Source: Legionella quateirensis
GTDB lineage: Bacteria > Pseudomonadota > Gammaproteobacteria > Legionellales > Legionellaceae
Assembly (NCBI RefSeq): GCF_001467955.1
Contig: NZ_LNYR01000034.1
Coordinates: forward strand, 191,548-255,547
Direction of reading: 5' to 3'
DNA length: 64,000 nucleotides
Positions 42,594-52,279 of the stretch are shown in pieces. The position numbers and the translations under genes were made by a program. The notes below the pieces were generated by a model that was given only the letters and a program-made list of their open reading frames with translations, did not search any database and had not been told where the DNA came from. The first letter of the stretch is position 1, and each line of letters starts with the position of its first letter.

Positions 42594-43334
42594 TTACCAC
42601 TTTTTTCCTGAACTTTTATGGTATGCGCCTGATCTGAAATGCTCATCCCCTGCAGTCTGTATCGCCTCTTTGTTGGCACTCGCTGCATCTTTGACCGCCT
42701 GAGCATTCTGCTGCGCTAATAACACGCCTCGGATTTGAAGCAATTGATGAGATTGATTACTGGCTAATTGAGAAGCTGCTTGAAGAGCCTGTTTTTGGCC
42801 TGCGGCACTTTGTGCCTGAGATTGCAAAGTACGTAACTTTGCAGAATCATTTTTTAAGCTCTGTTGTTGTTTATCAATCCCTTTAAGCATGGCGTCATTG
42901 GATCGCTTTTCAGCAACAGACGCCGCTAATCTGCTTTGTTTGATTTTTCTAAGTTCTTCAGCAGAACATTGACCTGTGCCATTAAAACACGGGGTCTTTT
43001 GGTAGTATTCCTGACTTTGGAATCGGTCCAAGTATCCTTGGAGGCTGCCAGCTTCCTGCTTGTAGTAATCAATGGTATCAGTCGATTCAAGCAAATTATT
43101 AATCACTGAGTTGGCATTATCCCATTCAAAGGAAGTCAGTGACTTGGTGTTGTCTAACATGTTTTGGTATTGATCCATCTGATTCTTGTATTGATCGACT
43201 TGCGTTTTATATTCACTAAGCTGGGTTGCAATCATTTTCCCATTTTGAATCCAATTCGCAATATCAAACACAGGTGCGCCACCCGCAAATACTGGTAAAA
43301 CAAAGCAATAAATAATCATGGATTTAAATTTCAT
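42594..43334 (-). CDS. trbJ: TrbJ/VirB5 minor pilin protein
   Basis: A 246-residue secreted protein with signal peptide MKFKSMIIYCFVLPVFAGGA and long coiled-coil helices (YKTQVDQYKNQMDQYQNMLD). The start at 43334 has AAGGAGAG nearby; an in-frame ATG at 43349 overlaps the trbI stop. VirB5-type proteins sit at the pilus tip and aid contact. Confidence 0.9.
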   Translation of the reverse strand: MKFKSMIIYCFVLPVFAGGAPVFDIANWIQNGKMIATQLSEYKTQVDQYKNQMDQYQNMLDNTKSLTSFEWDNANSVINNLLESTDTIDYYKQEAGSLQGYLDRFQSQEYYQKTPCFNGTGQCSAEELRKIKQSRLAASVAEKRSNDAMLKGIDKQQQSLKNDSAKLRTLQSQAQSAAGQKQALQAASQLASNQSHQLLQIRGVLLAQQNAQAVKDAASANKEAIQTAGDEHFRSGAYHKSSGKKW

Positions 43335-43348
43335 AATGCTCTCCTTCA

Positions 43349-44593
43349 TTAATAAGCAAATTGCTTATAGGATTGTTTAAAGGTTAAGTCTTTCACCACG
43401 ATGATATTGAAACGATAACCTGGGCGAACATTTATGGTGGGGGACACATTCAGGTTTTTTGAAACCAGTTGCGAAGTGACCTCGCCCAACTGTTGTCCTA
43501 AAGCCTGACTCATGACGCTGCCAGCTGTGGGCTGGGTGTAACCGAATTGATTAGATTGATTGGTATTTTGGCTATAAGTAATTCCAGCAATAATGCCTGA
43601 CATTAAAAGTGCTGAACCATAAATTCTTGCATAATGATGATCTACCTCATCGCGAAATCCGGCATATCCAGCACTATCAGCACCTGGCATAGAGCCGATA
43701 TCCAGGGCCCTACTGTCTGGAAAAACCAGGCGTTGCCAAGCCACTAATACAGAGTTCTGACCAAAAGGGACATCACTGGAGTAAAGCCCCAATATCTTGG
43801 TACCTTGTGGTATTAAAAGATATTTCCCCGTAGCAGTGTCATACACGTTTTGTGATACTTGAGCGATGATTTGGCCTGGTAATTCTGAGGAAATGCCACT
43901 AATCATTACCCCTGGAATTACACTACCAGCTCTTAGTTCGTATCGACTGTTTGGGCTTTGAAGTGTTGAATTTAAATGCCAGCGCATTTCATTTTCCTCA
44001 CCACCTAAAGTTTGTGGCATGGGTTTGGCTTGCCTTCCTTGTAATAATGCGAGCTGCTCTTTAAACGCTAATGAGGGGTCGATGTTTAATGCCATCTCAT
44101 TGCTATTCATGGACGTTTTGGCAGTGTCGCGATTATTCAATCGTGGGTTATCTACCATTACGGAAGTCTTAGCTTTGACCGCTTCTTCAAATTCTTGAGT
44201 TTTTTCCTGACGAATGCGTTCGATTTCAACTTCAGATACATCTTGTGTGAGAGCATCTTCTTTATGTGGAAGTTGTTCAGGAATGGGCAAAGGAGTTGTT
44301 TCACTGTTAGCTATCGTGACACTCTGGGGGGGAATTACTGCTGATTTATGGTTTCCTACCACGTCATTGGCAAGGCTCATGGTATTTTTCTTTGAGTTTT
44401 TAACCTTCACTATTTCTGGTGGCTGGTTTTGCGCATTAGCTCGTTTATTGGCAACCAATGCGATGAGCACTACAAAAAGAGTTAAAATACCAATTGCAAT
44501 CATGAGTGGCACATTATTCACTCGTTTTACACCTGTGGTTTGAAGCTTTTGAGGTGAATTCTCTGGTGACAAATAATCATTATTTTGATTCAT
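43349..44593 (-). CDS. trbI: TrbI/VirB10 channel scaffold protein
   Basis: A 414-residue protein: a short cytoplasmic tail, one membrane helix (VPLMIAIGILTLFVVLIALV), a linker, and the C-terminal VirB10 domain with VIPGVMISGISSELPGQIIA, LLIPQGTKILGLY, VAWQRLVFPDSRALDIGSMP and NVRPGYRFNIIVVKDL. It spans both membranes and senses ATPase energy. The ribosome binding site is AAGGAGTAAGAGCT. Confidence 0.95.
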   Translation of the reverse strand: MNQNNDYLSPENSPQKLQTTGVKRVNNVPLMIAIGILTLFVVLIALVANKRANAQNQPPEIVKVKNSKKNTMSLANDVVGNHKSAVIPPQSVTIANSETTPLPIPEQLPHKEDALTQDVSEVEIERIRQEKTQEFEEAVKAKTSVMVDNPRLNNRDTAKTSMNSNEMALNIDPSLAFKEQLALLQGRQAKPMPQTLGGEENEMRWHLNSTLQSPNSRYELRAGSVIPGVMISGISSELPGQIIAQVSQNVYDTATGKYLLIPQGTKILGLYSSDVPFGQNSVLVAWQRLVFPDSRALDIGSMPGADSAGYAGFRDEVDHHYARIYGSALLMSGIIAGITYSQNTNQSNQFGYTQPTAGSVMSQALGQQLGEVTSQLVSKNLNVSPTINVRPGYRFNIIVVKDLTFKQSYKQFAY

Positions 44594-44598
44594 AGCTC

Positions 44599-45006
44599 TT
44601 ACTCCTTATGAGTCCATGCGCTTACAGGGATGATATTTTCATGGCTTTTTGCATACACACGGCTCAATGTTTGCATTCCTACAAAAAGGCTTACTCGATA
44701 GCTTTGAGGTTTAAGCTCATCAAGCACGTAGAAAAAATTAGCTTTATTCCTAGGGCATTGATTTTCATTGATGCCATAACCCTTTTTTCTAAGGTTTTGA
44801 ATAAGACTTAAGCCAAAGCCATCTGTCACTCGTTGACCAATACAAAATGTATTTTGAGCAGGTGGATATACTCGCGTTAATTGAGTAGCTGCATCTGCCG
44901 CCAGATATGCATCTTTGCCCTGAGACATTTGGGTGAAATTGCCATAACGCATGCTGGCACAACTTGATAACAAGATGGCAGTCAATAAAACACTTAATTT
45001 TTTCAT
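44599..45006 (-). CDS. trbH: TrbH lipoprotein
   Basis: A 135-residue lipoprotein: MKKLSVLLTAILLSSCASMR with lipobox LSSC. The mature part has DAYLAADAATQLTRVYPPAQ. It lies between trbG and trbI as in IncP, where TrbH stabilises the outer-membrane complex (a VirB7-like role). Confidence 0.85.
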   Translation of the reverse strand: MKKLSVLLTAILLSSCASMRYGNFTQMSQGKDAYLAADAATQLTRVYPPAQNTFCIGQRVTDGFGLSLIQNLRKKGYGINENQCPRNKANFFYVLDELKPQSYRVSLFVGMQTLSRVYAKSHENIIPVSAWTHKE

Positions 45007-45008
45007 CT

Positions 45009-45884
45009 TCAGCACCTTGTAATCGTATTTTTTTCTTGAGAGGAACCGCTGCCGATAACTAAGATGGCTTTATCAAAAACTCCATCTACGATGTAACGAC
45101 AACCCTGGAGGCGATAATTGACCATGACGGACTCTGATTTTTTAAATAGCCCTCGACTTCTTAAAACCAGCAGCGCAGGCGCTTCACTTTGAGCCATGGT
45201 TCTTGGCATCTCAATAATTGTTTTGACACCATTGTTATAAACTCTAACTGGCTTAAATCGGGCATTGCCTTGAATTCGATAATTGAAGTTAAGGGAGCCA
45301 AGATATTCATTGGTTTCTGGTAAGGTATCTACTTTTCTTCTTTCAGCCTGAATGCGTTGTAGTAACTGCCATTTTGCTTTGGCTTCATCAGGATAAGTAA
45401 ACGAAATGTAAGGCATAAATTCAGTTCTATCTGACTTTAATCTAAAGTGATATGTTCTTCTGTCTGTGGTGACTACCAAAGAAGAATCAAGCCCTACATC
45501 TTTAGGTTTTATTAACAGATGGATTTGTTGCATAGCCCCAGCTCCTGTGAGAGATGGTTCAACAACAAAGCGTGGGTCACCGACGTTCATGTCGTTAAAC
45601 TGCTCACCTGGTTGAAGGGCAATATCACACACTTGTAAAGGGGCACAAACTACCCTGATTTGCCCTGAGCCATAAATAAAACTGACTGAACCATCGCTTG
45701 ATGCAAAGGGTATACTTGTCTTTTCTCCTTGTTGTGTACGCTCTGCAATATCTAAACCTTGTTTTTCCTGAGTCGATAGCTTGGGTACGGTATCCGAAAA
45801 ATAATGCTCGGCCAGAGTAGTGTTATCCAATGCAAAACTTGTGAGCGGTGTTAATAAACAAAATAGCTGCATTACTCTTTTCAT
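45009..45884 (-). CDS. trbG: TrbG/VirB9 outer-membrane complex protein
   Basis: A 291-residue secreted protein with a signal peptide (MQLFCLLTPLTSFALDN) and VirB9 features: QIRVVCAPLQVCDIALQPGE near residue 78, FVVEPSLTGAGAMQQIHLLI, and YRIQGNARFKPVRVYNNGVK followed by TIIEMPRTM. It overlaps trbF by 4 bases. Confidence 0.93.
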   Translation of the reverse strand: MKRVMQLFCLLTPLTSFALDNTTLAEHYFSDTVPKLSTQEKQGLDIAERTQQGEKTSIPFASSDGSVSFIYGSGQIRVVCAPLQVCDIALQPGEQFNDMNVGDPRFVVEPSLTGAGAMQQIHLLIKPKDVGLDSSLVVTTDRRTYHFRLKSDRTEFMPYISFTYPDEAKAKWQLLQRIQAERRKVDTLPETNEYLGSLNFNYRIQGNARFKPVRVYNNGVKTIIEMPRTMAQSEAPALLVLRSRGLFKKSESVMVNYRLQGCRYIVDGVFDKAILVIGSGSSQEKNTITRC

Positions 45885-46579
45885 TGCTGTTCTCCATGCT
45901 TTAATTCGTATGACCAGTTAAAATCACGCACATAAATCAGGTGGGGATTTTTCAAAATGGACTCACTGGTGGCATCATTGATTTCATTCTCCTGATACAT
46001 TGTAATCATCGCTTTCATCATGCGAGGCTTTTCTTTAAGTGAGCCATCACGATTTCTCACTGTTTCAATCCAGTCGACTTGCCAGGTCTCATCCGATTCT
46101 TGAAGTACTGAGCGAATGTCTATGCTCACAATCTCAAAAGCTGCTCTTTCAAAGGGATTAGATTGTTGTTTGTCGCTGTAGAATTCTTGAACTTTGGCAA
46201 GGGCTGCATCATTGGCATTTAAATAGGAATACACTTGAAACACTGCCTTCTTTTGTAGTTCTACATCAAGGCTTACCATGCGTATGTTTTCAATAAAATG
46301 AGCAGCTGCAGCGCGATAATCATCGATGCTTGCCTCACCAACTCTATCAGCACGAGTAACCGATAAGGTATTGCCATTGGCATCTTGTTGAAACACCAAA
46401 GGGATAAATTTAGATTGGCTACCTATTGCGATGAGTCCACCAACTGCCGCCAATGCGATTAAAAGACTACTTAAACCAACCAACTGCCAAACTTGGAGTG
46501 ATTTCATAAGTCCTGCGGTATGAACATTCCATGCTCGTCTCGCATTGAGATAAGGATTATTCGTTATACTTTGTTTCAT
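45881..46579 (-). CDS. trbF: TrbF/VirB8 assembly protein
   Basis: A 232-residue protein with one N-terminal membrane helix (LVGLSSLLIALAAVGGLIAI) and the VirB8 periplasmic fold (YDRYRAAAAHFIENIRMVSLD-like; QVDWIETVRNRDGSLKEKPR). I use the ATG at 46579, overlapping the trbE TGA by 3 bases; upstream ATGs lie inside trbE. Confidence 0.92.
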   Translation of the reverse strand: MKQSITNNPYLNARRAWNVHTAGLMKSLQVWQLVGLSSLLIALAAVGGLIAIGSQSKFIPLVFQQDANGNTLSVTRADRVGEASIDDYRAAAAHFIENIRMVSLDVELQKKAVFQVYSYLNANDAALAKVQEFYSDKQQSNPFERAAFEIVSIDIRSVLQESDETWQVDWIETVRNRDGSLKEKPRMMKAMITMYQENEINDATSESILKNPHLIYVRDFNWSYELKHGEQQ

Positions 46580-49110
46580 GCTGCTTCTCCGTATTGATTC
46601 ATGCGAATACCTTTTTCTAAAAGCCATTGAGAGACCCACGCATCCCCATGCTTAGACTCCAGTTGCTTCATTCTTGCTATGGAGTCAGGATCGGTAGCTC
46701 CAACAAACGCCAGGGCGTAAGGTCCTAATGCCAGTTGATAAAGACGTTGACCTTTTTCACTGACATAGTAGTAATCACGTTTAGGTTGAGCTGCTGCAAT
46801 GATGTCAATCTGACGTGGATTTAAACCCATGCGCTCATAAATGAGGCGGGTTTCTGGATCTCTTGCATACAGATTTGGTAAAAAGATTTTGGTGGCGGTT
46901 GATTCAACAATAATATCCAGGATTCCAGAGTTGGCAGCATGTGATAAATGTTGGGTTGCCATAAACACCACACAATTTTTCTTAGCCATGGAATCAAGCC
47001 ATTCAGCAATCTTGTTTTTAAACACTGGATGAGCCAGCATTAGCCATGCTTCATCAAGCAATATTAGGGTAGGGCGACCATCTAACGAGGTTTCAATACG
47101 CCTAAAGAGATAGAGCAACACAGGCAATGCAAATTTTTCACCTAGACCCATTAAATGTTCGATTTCAAAGGTCATAAAGGAAGACAAACCAAGCCCATCA
47201 CTTTCTGCATCCAATAAATGCCCCATTAACCCATCTATGGTGTACTGTTTTAACGTTTCTCTAATAGGTTCATCCTGAATCGTCATAACAAATTCAGATA
47301 AGGTTTTAGAACCACTTTGGTGCATACTTAAAATGGCATGGCCGATTTCATTGCGTTGAGCTGGTGTGGTATTCAAACCATTCAAAGCTAAAATCGTATC
47401 AATCCACTCCATAGCCCAAGCTCTATCTGCTTTAGTTTCTAAGAACTGTAACGGTGCAAAGGCAAGACGAGAGTCTTTATCTGCAATGGTGAAATGCTCC
47501 CCACCTGTTGCCTTACAGGTTGGATACATAGACATGCCTTTATCAAAAGAATAAATACGTGCATCTTTATAACGACGCCAGGACAATGCCAACAAACCAA
47601 GATGAGTTGATTTACCAGAGCGTGTGGGGCCAAACATAATGCCATGCCCTAAATCTCTTACATGCAGGTTCAAACGAAATGGCGCATTGCCGCTGGTGAC
47701 GCAGTGCATCAATGGTGGTGAATACGGAGGGAACAGTGGACAAGGCGCTTTATTTTCACCAGTCCAAATGCTGGATGTGGGTAACAAGTCCGCCAGATTC
47801 ATGGTATTCATGAGAGGTCGTCTGATGTTTTCAACGCCATGGCCTGGCAGGCTGCCCATATAGGCATCCATGGTATTAATGGTTTCTGTTCGTGCGCTAA
47901 ACCCTAACGCATTGATATTCTTTTCGATGAATAGGGCTGCTTTCTCAACGTTCGCTCTATCCTCGTCCATTAACACCACAATCGATGTATAGTAACCTTG
48001 GCCAACCATTCCTGAATTGGTTTCGGCAATCGCTGCTTGCGCATCATTAACCATGCCGAGCGCGTCTTCATCAACGACCCCCGAGTGGGTATTAAACATT
48101 TGGTCAAAAAAACCTCTGACTTTTTGTTTCCATTTTTTACGGAATTTAGTGAAATGAGCTACAGCTTCATGGGGATCCATGAATATGAAGCGAGAGTTCC
48201 AGCGATATTCCACAGGCAGTTGAGTCAACAGCGTTAAAATACCTGGGTAAGACTCCATGGGGAATCCTTCAATAGCAACACATTGAATGAACTTTCGACC
48301 AATTTTAGGTGTAATCCCCGGGGTTAATTCCTGACCGCCTATTAAAGCATCCAGATAAATTGGATTTTTAGGTAGATTCACAGGGTGATTAATCCCAGTG
48401 ACACAATATTGGATGTGTCTTAAGAAGTTATCCTGAGTGACTTTATTGTGTTTGTTGATGAATAGTTCTGAGCCTAGCCTTTCAAGGTGAAGTGCCGCAC
48501 TCATACGCGACTCAAAGTTCCTGCATGATTGCTTGAAGGTTTCAACCAGTTGATAGGTTTTCGCTTTATGGTTTAATTTTTCCCCTGAATCATCAAACAT
48601 CAATTCAACAAAACGTTTTTGCGCCAATACAGGTGGATACCAGGTAAATGTGATAACAAAATAACCTTCATACAATGCCCCTATACTTTCAAAGTACTGC
48701 CGTCTTTCTTCATCAACAGCTTTTGATACCGGATCTGGAAAGTATGAAGCACTCTGCTCACTGTAACCTGGAGCAGCACGTCTTATGGCATCGACATGAA
48801 TCATCCAGCCATTACCCAATGAGGACATTGCCTGATTGATTCGAAAAGCCATCATTTCACGGGCTTCATCTGTAGTGTTGGCTATGTCTTCACCTTGATA
48901 CAACCAGGCTGCCATAAAAGAGCCATTTTTACCTACAATCACACCATCATCGACTACTGCTGCGTAATTCAGTAAATCAACCAGTCCTGCTGTATGACTT
49001 CGATGTCTTCTGACATGGTGTTTACCGCCTTTCATTTGAGTGGCGTGAAACAATGTACCTAACAACAAAAAACCAGTAATACTGATTAAAAAGGTAATGA
49101 ATCCAATCAT
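46576..49110 (-). CDS. trbE: TrbE/VirB4 ATPase
   Basis: An 844-residue ATPase energising pilus assembly. It has an N-terminal membrane helix (ITFLISITGFLLLGTLFHA), Walker A GPTRSGKSTHLGLLALSW near residue 494, Walker B PTLILLDEAWLMLAHPVF and the Q motif VVFMATQHLSHAA. The length is normal. It overlaps trbD by 4 bases. Confidence 0.95.
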   Translation of the reverse strand: MIGFITFLISITGFLLLGTLFHATQMKGGKHHVRRHRSHTAGLVDLLNYAAVVDDGVIVGKNGSFMAAWLYQGEDIANTTDEAREMMAFRINQAMSSLGNGWMIHVDAIRRAAPGYSEQSASYFPDPVSKAVDEERRQYFESIGALYEGYFVITFTWYPPVLAQKRFVELMFDDSGEKLNHKAKTYQLVETFKQSCRNFESRMSAALHLERLGSELFINKHNKVTQDNFLRHIQYCVTGINHPVNLPKNPIYLDALIGGQELTPGITPKIGRKFIQCVAIEGFPMESYPGILTLLTQLPVEYRWNSRFIFMDPHEAVAHFTKFRKKWKQKVRGFFDQMFNTHSGVVDEDALGMVNDAQAAIAETNSGMVGQGYYTSIVVLMDEDRANVEKAALFIEKNINALGFSARTETINTMDAYMGSLPGHGVENIRRPLMNTMNLADLLPTSSIWTGENKAPCPLFPPYSPPLMHCVTSGNAPFRLNLHVRDLGHGIMFGPTRSGKSTHLGLLALSWRRYKDARIYSFDKGMSMYPTCKATGGEHFTIADKDSRLAFAPLQFLETKADRAWAMEWIDTILALNGLNTTPAQRNEIGHAILSMHQSGSKTLSEFVMTIQDEPIRETLKQYTIDGLMGHLLDAESDGLGLSSFMTFEIEHLMGLGEKFALPVLLYLFRRIETSLDGRPTLILLDEAWLMLAHPVFKNKIAEWLDSMAKKNCVVFMATQHLSHAANSGILDIIVESTATKIFLPNLYARDPETRLIYERMGLNPRQIDIIAAAQPKRDYYYVSEKGQRLYQLALGPYALAFVGATDPDSIARMKQLESKHGDAWVSQWLLEKGIRMNQYGEAA

Positions 49111-49406
49111 AGATAACCTCCTTTATTATTACGAAAAGGGGTAGAACGTGCTGGATAATAAGTCTGATAGCCTCTTTGTCTCAGATAGACTGCTCTCATA
49201 TAAGGATCAGCTTTTGCCATGAGCCTTAGACCTTTTAAGGATAAAAACCAAAGGGCAAAGCCAAAAAGTGCGGCAAGCCAATCTTGAGCTGCGAATACTA
49301 AGATTGCTGAGAGTAAACCTGAAAACATAACCAGCTCGCGGTCACCACCCATGAAAAGGCTTGGGCGGTTACCACATCTGCGTATAGGAATGGTGCGTAG
49401 GCTCAT
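49107..49406 (-). CDS. trbD: TrbD/VirB3 inner-membrane protein
   Basis: A 99-residue protein with a hydrophobic hairpin (LVMFSGLLSAILVFAAQDWL; AALFGFALWFLSLKGLRLM) flanked by basic ends (MSLRTIPIRRCGNRPSLFMG). VirB3 partners VirB4 at the channel base. It overlaps both neighbours by 4 bases. Confidence 0.9.
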   Translation of the reverse strand: MSLRTIPIRRCGNRPSLFMGGDRELVMFSGLLSAILVFAAQDWLAALFGFALWFLSLKGLRLMAKADPYMRAVYLRQRGYQTYYPARSTPFRNNKGGYL

Positions 49407-49780
49407 GGCTGCAACTCCGTAGCACTCGTTAAAACTGAGGGTTTAGCAATTTCAGCTCCCTTGCCTGTAATCGCAGTCATGGTATTTTGTGCGGCAACCA
49501 GGAATGAAAGCACCAACACAATAAAGAGAAGGGTTCGCAAAAAACCATTCATTTCACCACCAAAAATCAGAGTGGCTCCTGCGCCAACTAAACCAATAAT
49601 TGCAGCAGTAAAGGCAAATGGGCCGGTAATGGATTTTTGTATTTTGGTTAGATAAGAGTCAAAAGGTAAACCTCCACCTGCACTAGAAGCACATGCAGGA
49701 TCTGTTATAAACAGAAGCAATAAAACAATCGCTCCCATCATCCATAGACTTCGATAATTTATATTGATTGCTTGGTTCAT
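49403..49780 (-). CDS. trbC: TrbC/VirB2 pilin
   Basis: A 125-residue prepilin with an N-terminal signal (WMMGAIVLLLLFITDPACAS) and two hydrophobic helices (GPFAFTAAIIGLVGAGATLI; FLRTLLFIVLVLSFLVAAQN). In IncP systems TraF, present here, cleaves the tail and joins the ends into a cyclic pilin. Confidence 0.92.
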   Translation of the reverse strand: MNQAININYRSLWMMGAIVLLLLFITDPACASSAGGGLPFDSYLTKIQKSITGPFAFTAAIIGLVGAGATLIFGGEMNGFLRTLLFIVLVLSFLVAAQNTMTAITGKGAEIAKPSVLTSATELQP

Positions 49781-49791
49781 ACCTATTCTCC

Positions 49792-50757
49792 TTAAATAAG
49801 TTGTTTAATGTTGTAATGACCGTTTTCATATCCTTTAACCGATATGATTTCTTCAACTCTGCGTCCTTGTGGAGTTCTTGCGATATGCACCACACAATGA
49901 ACCGTCTCACCAATCAAAGGTTCAATTTCAGCAGGCGCTGCGGGGTTACGGGTAATGAGTGATTTCAAACGATGAAGCCCTGCGAGGCAGTTATTAGCAT
50001 GCAAAGTGGCAGCACCGCCCTCATGACCTGTATTCCAGGCATCAAGTAAATCCAGCGCTTCACTGCCCCGCACTTCACCAACTAGGATTCGATCTGGTCT
50101 CATCCTTAAAGTGGTTTTCAAAAGCTGGGTCATATTGACATCAATGGTGGTGTGATATTGGACGCAGTTCTCAGCAGCACATTGAATTTCACCAGTATCT
50201 TCAATGATGAAGACACGCTCGGCTGGTGAGCTACAAACCATTTCATTGATAATGGCGTTCACTAAAGTAGTTTTACCAGAACCTGTGCCTCCAATGACGA
50301 GTATGTTTCGATGTGCAATAACAGCCTTCTTAATTACCGCACATTGTGCTTCTGTCATGATTTTTGATTTTACATAGTCATCTAGTGTAAAAACCGAAAT
50401 GGCTTTTTTACGAATCGCAAATGTTGGTTTTGATACCACGGGTGGCAGCTGCCCTGCAAAACGTGAACCATCCAATGGCAGTTCACCCTCCAGTATTGGA
50501 TTAAAACGTGTTACCTCTTTACCATGAAAGCCGGCAATAGTTTTAATGATGGATTCAGCACGCGCGTCATTGATACTACCTATACAACGCATGGTTTCTC
50601 CAAGCCTTTCCTGCCAAAGCTTGCCATCTGCATTGAGCATGATTTCAACGGTTTTAGGATCGCTTAGCGCTTGTTCAATCGTGTCACCCAAGTCACGCCT
50701 TAACTTTTCACGGGCACGGTCTTTAACTGTGATTCCTTGTTCTTCTTGTGCATTCAT
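49792..50757 (-). CDS. trbB: TrbB/VirB11 secretion ATPase
   Basis: A 321-residue hexameric ATPase: Walker A ILVIGGTGSGKTTLVNAI near residue 152, Asp box ERVFIIEDTGEIQCA, Walker B RPDRILVGEVRGSEALDLLD, and the His box GGAATLHANN. As in IncP, it heads the trb operon; here a csrA-like gene precedes it by 28 bases. Confidence 0.95.
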   Translation of the reverse strand: MNAQEEQGITVKDRAREKLRRDLGDTIEQALSDPKTVEIMLNADGKLWQERLGETMRCIGSINDARAESIIKTIAGFHGKEVTRFNPILEGELPLDGSRFAGQLPPVVSKPTFAIRKKAISVFTLDDYVKSKIMTEAQCAVIKKAVIAHRNILVIGGTGSGKTTLVNAIINEMVCSSPAERVFIIEDTGEIQCAAENCVQYHTTIDVNMTQLLKTTLRMRPDRILVGEVRGSEALDLLDAWNTGHEGGAATLHANNCLAGLHRLKSLITRNPAAPAEIEPLIGETVHCVVHIARTPQGRRVEEIISVKGYENGHYNIKQLI

Positions 50758-50785
50758 ACGATATAATCCTCGATTACTGATGCTT

Positions 50786-51046
50786 TTAAGCTGACTTCAA
50801 TCCGTTTTTGAATTTGCTAATTAAGCGATCAACGATGCTTTCTTTATTGGAGGAAGAGTCGCTAAACCATTGATCTTTTTGGCGTTCACGATAAATGCGT
50901 CTTTGAATTTCATCACGGTGAACAGGGATTGATTGAGGGGCATCGAAGGCTAGACGAACCTCACCATCTCGATAACCCACCACAGTGCAGTAAACTTCCT
51001 CACTGATAACAACTGATTCACCAACTTTTCTTGTTAAAACCAACAT
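50786..51046 (-). CDS. lvrC: CsrA-like RNA-binding regulator (LvrC type)
   Basis: An 86-residue CsrA paralogue: MLVLTRKVGESVVISEEVYC, VRLAFDAPQSIPVHRDEIQR. Arg6/Lys7 and the VHRDEI region, which contact GGA motifs in RNA, are kept. A 25-residue C-terminal extension is unlike chromosomal CsrA. In Legionella ICEs this gene (lvrC or csrT) lies just before the T4SS genes and controls transfer and host traits. The ribosome binding site is AAAGGAGACG. Confidence 0.92.
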   Translation of the reverse strand: MLVLTRKVGESVVISEEVYCTVVGYRDGEVRLAFDAPQSIPVHRDEIQRRIYRERQKDQWFSDSSSNKESIVDRLISKFKNGLKSA

Positions 51047-51063
51047 AATGCGTCTCCTTTAAG

Positions 51064-51531
51064 TTATTTAAATAAATAGGCCTTGCACTGCCTGATATTC
51101 TCTTCAACCACTTCTTTGCTGGCTGGTTTATATTTTTCTGATGTGACATAAAAAGCATTTCGCCTTTTGATATCACGACAAAATCTAATCATTTGCGGCA
51201 GGCTAGGAGGCATTTCGCAATGATCACGACAATCAATAATGACCTGATTCAAAATCTCATCACTGAATTGGCTTAAGCCCTCCAACCACTCTTTCTTGGC
51301 AAACTCCAAAAAACCATCACTCTTAAACTGACTGCGCCACAAATGTCCGTAGAACACTGCAAAGCGGGTAAACAAGTTTTCAATACACTTTTTTCTACTG
51401 TCGGTAGCATTGCAGGTTGATGACGTTTGATTGCTGGTATTCGTCTGTACCTGTGATTTCTTCATCTCCTGTTTCTGGGTTCCAGAATGGATCAATGGCT
51501 CCGCGCTTAGTATTTGTGCCGCACTTCTCAT
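51064..51531 (-). CDS. lvrB: LvrB-like ICE protein
   Basis: A 155-residue protein. The core FAVFYGHLWRSQFKSDGFLE, FAKKEWLEGLSQFSDEIL and MPPSLPQMIRFCRDIKRR resembles phage replication protein P-like (DnaC-loader) families. The ATG at 51531 has a strong AGGAGAAAAGG site, although it overlaps lvrA by 137 bases; a later ATG at 51465 is possible. The position between lvrA and lvrC matches the Legionella ICE module. Confidence 0.8.
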   Translation of the reverse strand: MRSAAQILSAEPLIHSGTQKQEMKKSQVQTNTSNQTSSTCNATDSRKKCIENLFTRFAVFYGHLWRSQFKSDGFLEFAKKEWLEGLSQFSDEILNQVIIDCRDHCEMPPSLPQMIRFCRDIKRRNAFYVTSEKYKPASKEVVEENIRQCKAYLFK

Positions 51532-52279
51532 TCCTTTTCTCCTGGGTTAATTCAATTTTGATTTCATCTTCCCAGCATTTTTGAGATAACCAGTTGGCTG
51601 GAAACTTCCATGCTGGAACCCATTCTCCATGTGCTTCTTTTGCTGTACGGGCTTTGATTTGTTGATCAAGGGCATGCAACATGAATTGCAGCAAAGGTTC
51701 ATCTGGATTGATTTGTTGAAAAATTTCAAAGGCACGTTCACGTGACTTTTTCTCGGGGTACATACACCAGAAATGGTCGAAGCGTTGTAATAAATAAATA
51801 TAATTATTTTCTTTTATTAGAGGTGTGTCGGCTTTTAGGGATTTATCTGTGTCGGCTTTTACTTCAGTGTCCTCCGAAACCCTTGTATTTACAGGGATTA
51901 CAGCGTGCGGTTTTGTGTCGGCTTGCTGTGTCGGGTTTGTGCCGGGTTTATTTTGGACACAATAGCTGATATCCGCTAAAAGACATTTTAAAATAAGATG
52001 TTTATCAAAAGACTGAATGACAATAAGTCCTGCGCGTTCAAGCCCTTTAATGACTCGACGAATTTGCTGACGGCTAGGACTTCCCGATTCTGTAATACCT
52101 TGATGGGGTTCAATATAAAGTGTCTCAGCCAGCGATTGATAACTAATACGTCGTTTAATCCCTACTATGAAAGTATTGCGATCCATGTAAGGTCGAATAC
52201 CCCTTAAGTAGGTAATTTGCTGGATATATGAAAGCCCACAGAGCGCATCCAATTCATTGTCATTCACTGTAAAGTACAT
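51395..52279 (-). CDS. lvrA: LvrA-like ICE protein
   Basis: A 294-residue protein with an N-terminal winged-helix-like part (ISYQSLAETLYIEPHQGITE, RQQIRRVIKGLERAGLIVIQ) and a C-terminal part with FDHFWCMYPEKKSRERAFEI and PANWLSQKCWEDE, a pattern of phage O-type replication initiators. It is transcribed divergently from prpA and heads the lvrABC-trb operon. The exact function is unknown. Confidence 0.82.
   Translation of the reverse strand: MYFTVNDNELDALCGLSYIQQITYLRGIRPYMDRNTFIVGIKRRISYQSLAETLYIEPHQGITESGSPSRQQIRRVIKGLERAGLIVIQSFDKHLILKCLLADISYCVQNKPGTNPTQQADTKPHAVIPVNTRVSEDTEVKADTDKSLKADTPLIKENNYIYLLQRFDHFWCMYPEKKSRERAFEIFQQINPDEPLLQFMLHALDQQIKARTAKEAHGEWVPAWKFPANWLSQKCWEDEIKIELTQEKRNEKCGTNTKRGAIDPFWNPETGDEEITGTDEYQQSNVINLQCYRQ

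Noticed and set aside
38561-51046. Lvh-type (VirB/VirD4) T4SS of Legionella
   Set aside because: The lvrABC module is shared with Lvh, but gene order B11-B2-B3-B4-B8-B9-H-B10-B5-K-B6 and the presence of trbH, trbK and traF match IncP Trb, not lvhB2-lvhD4.
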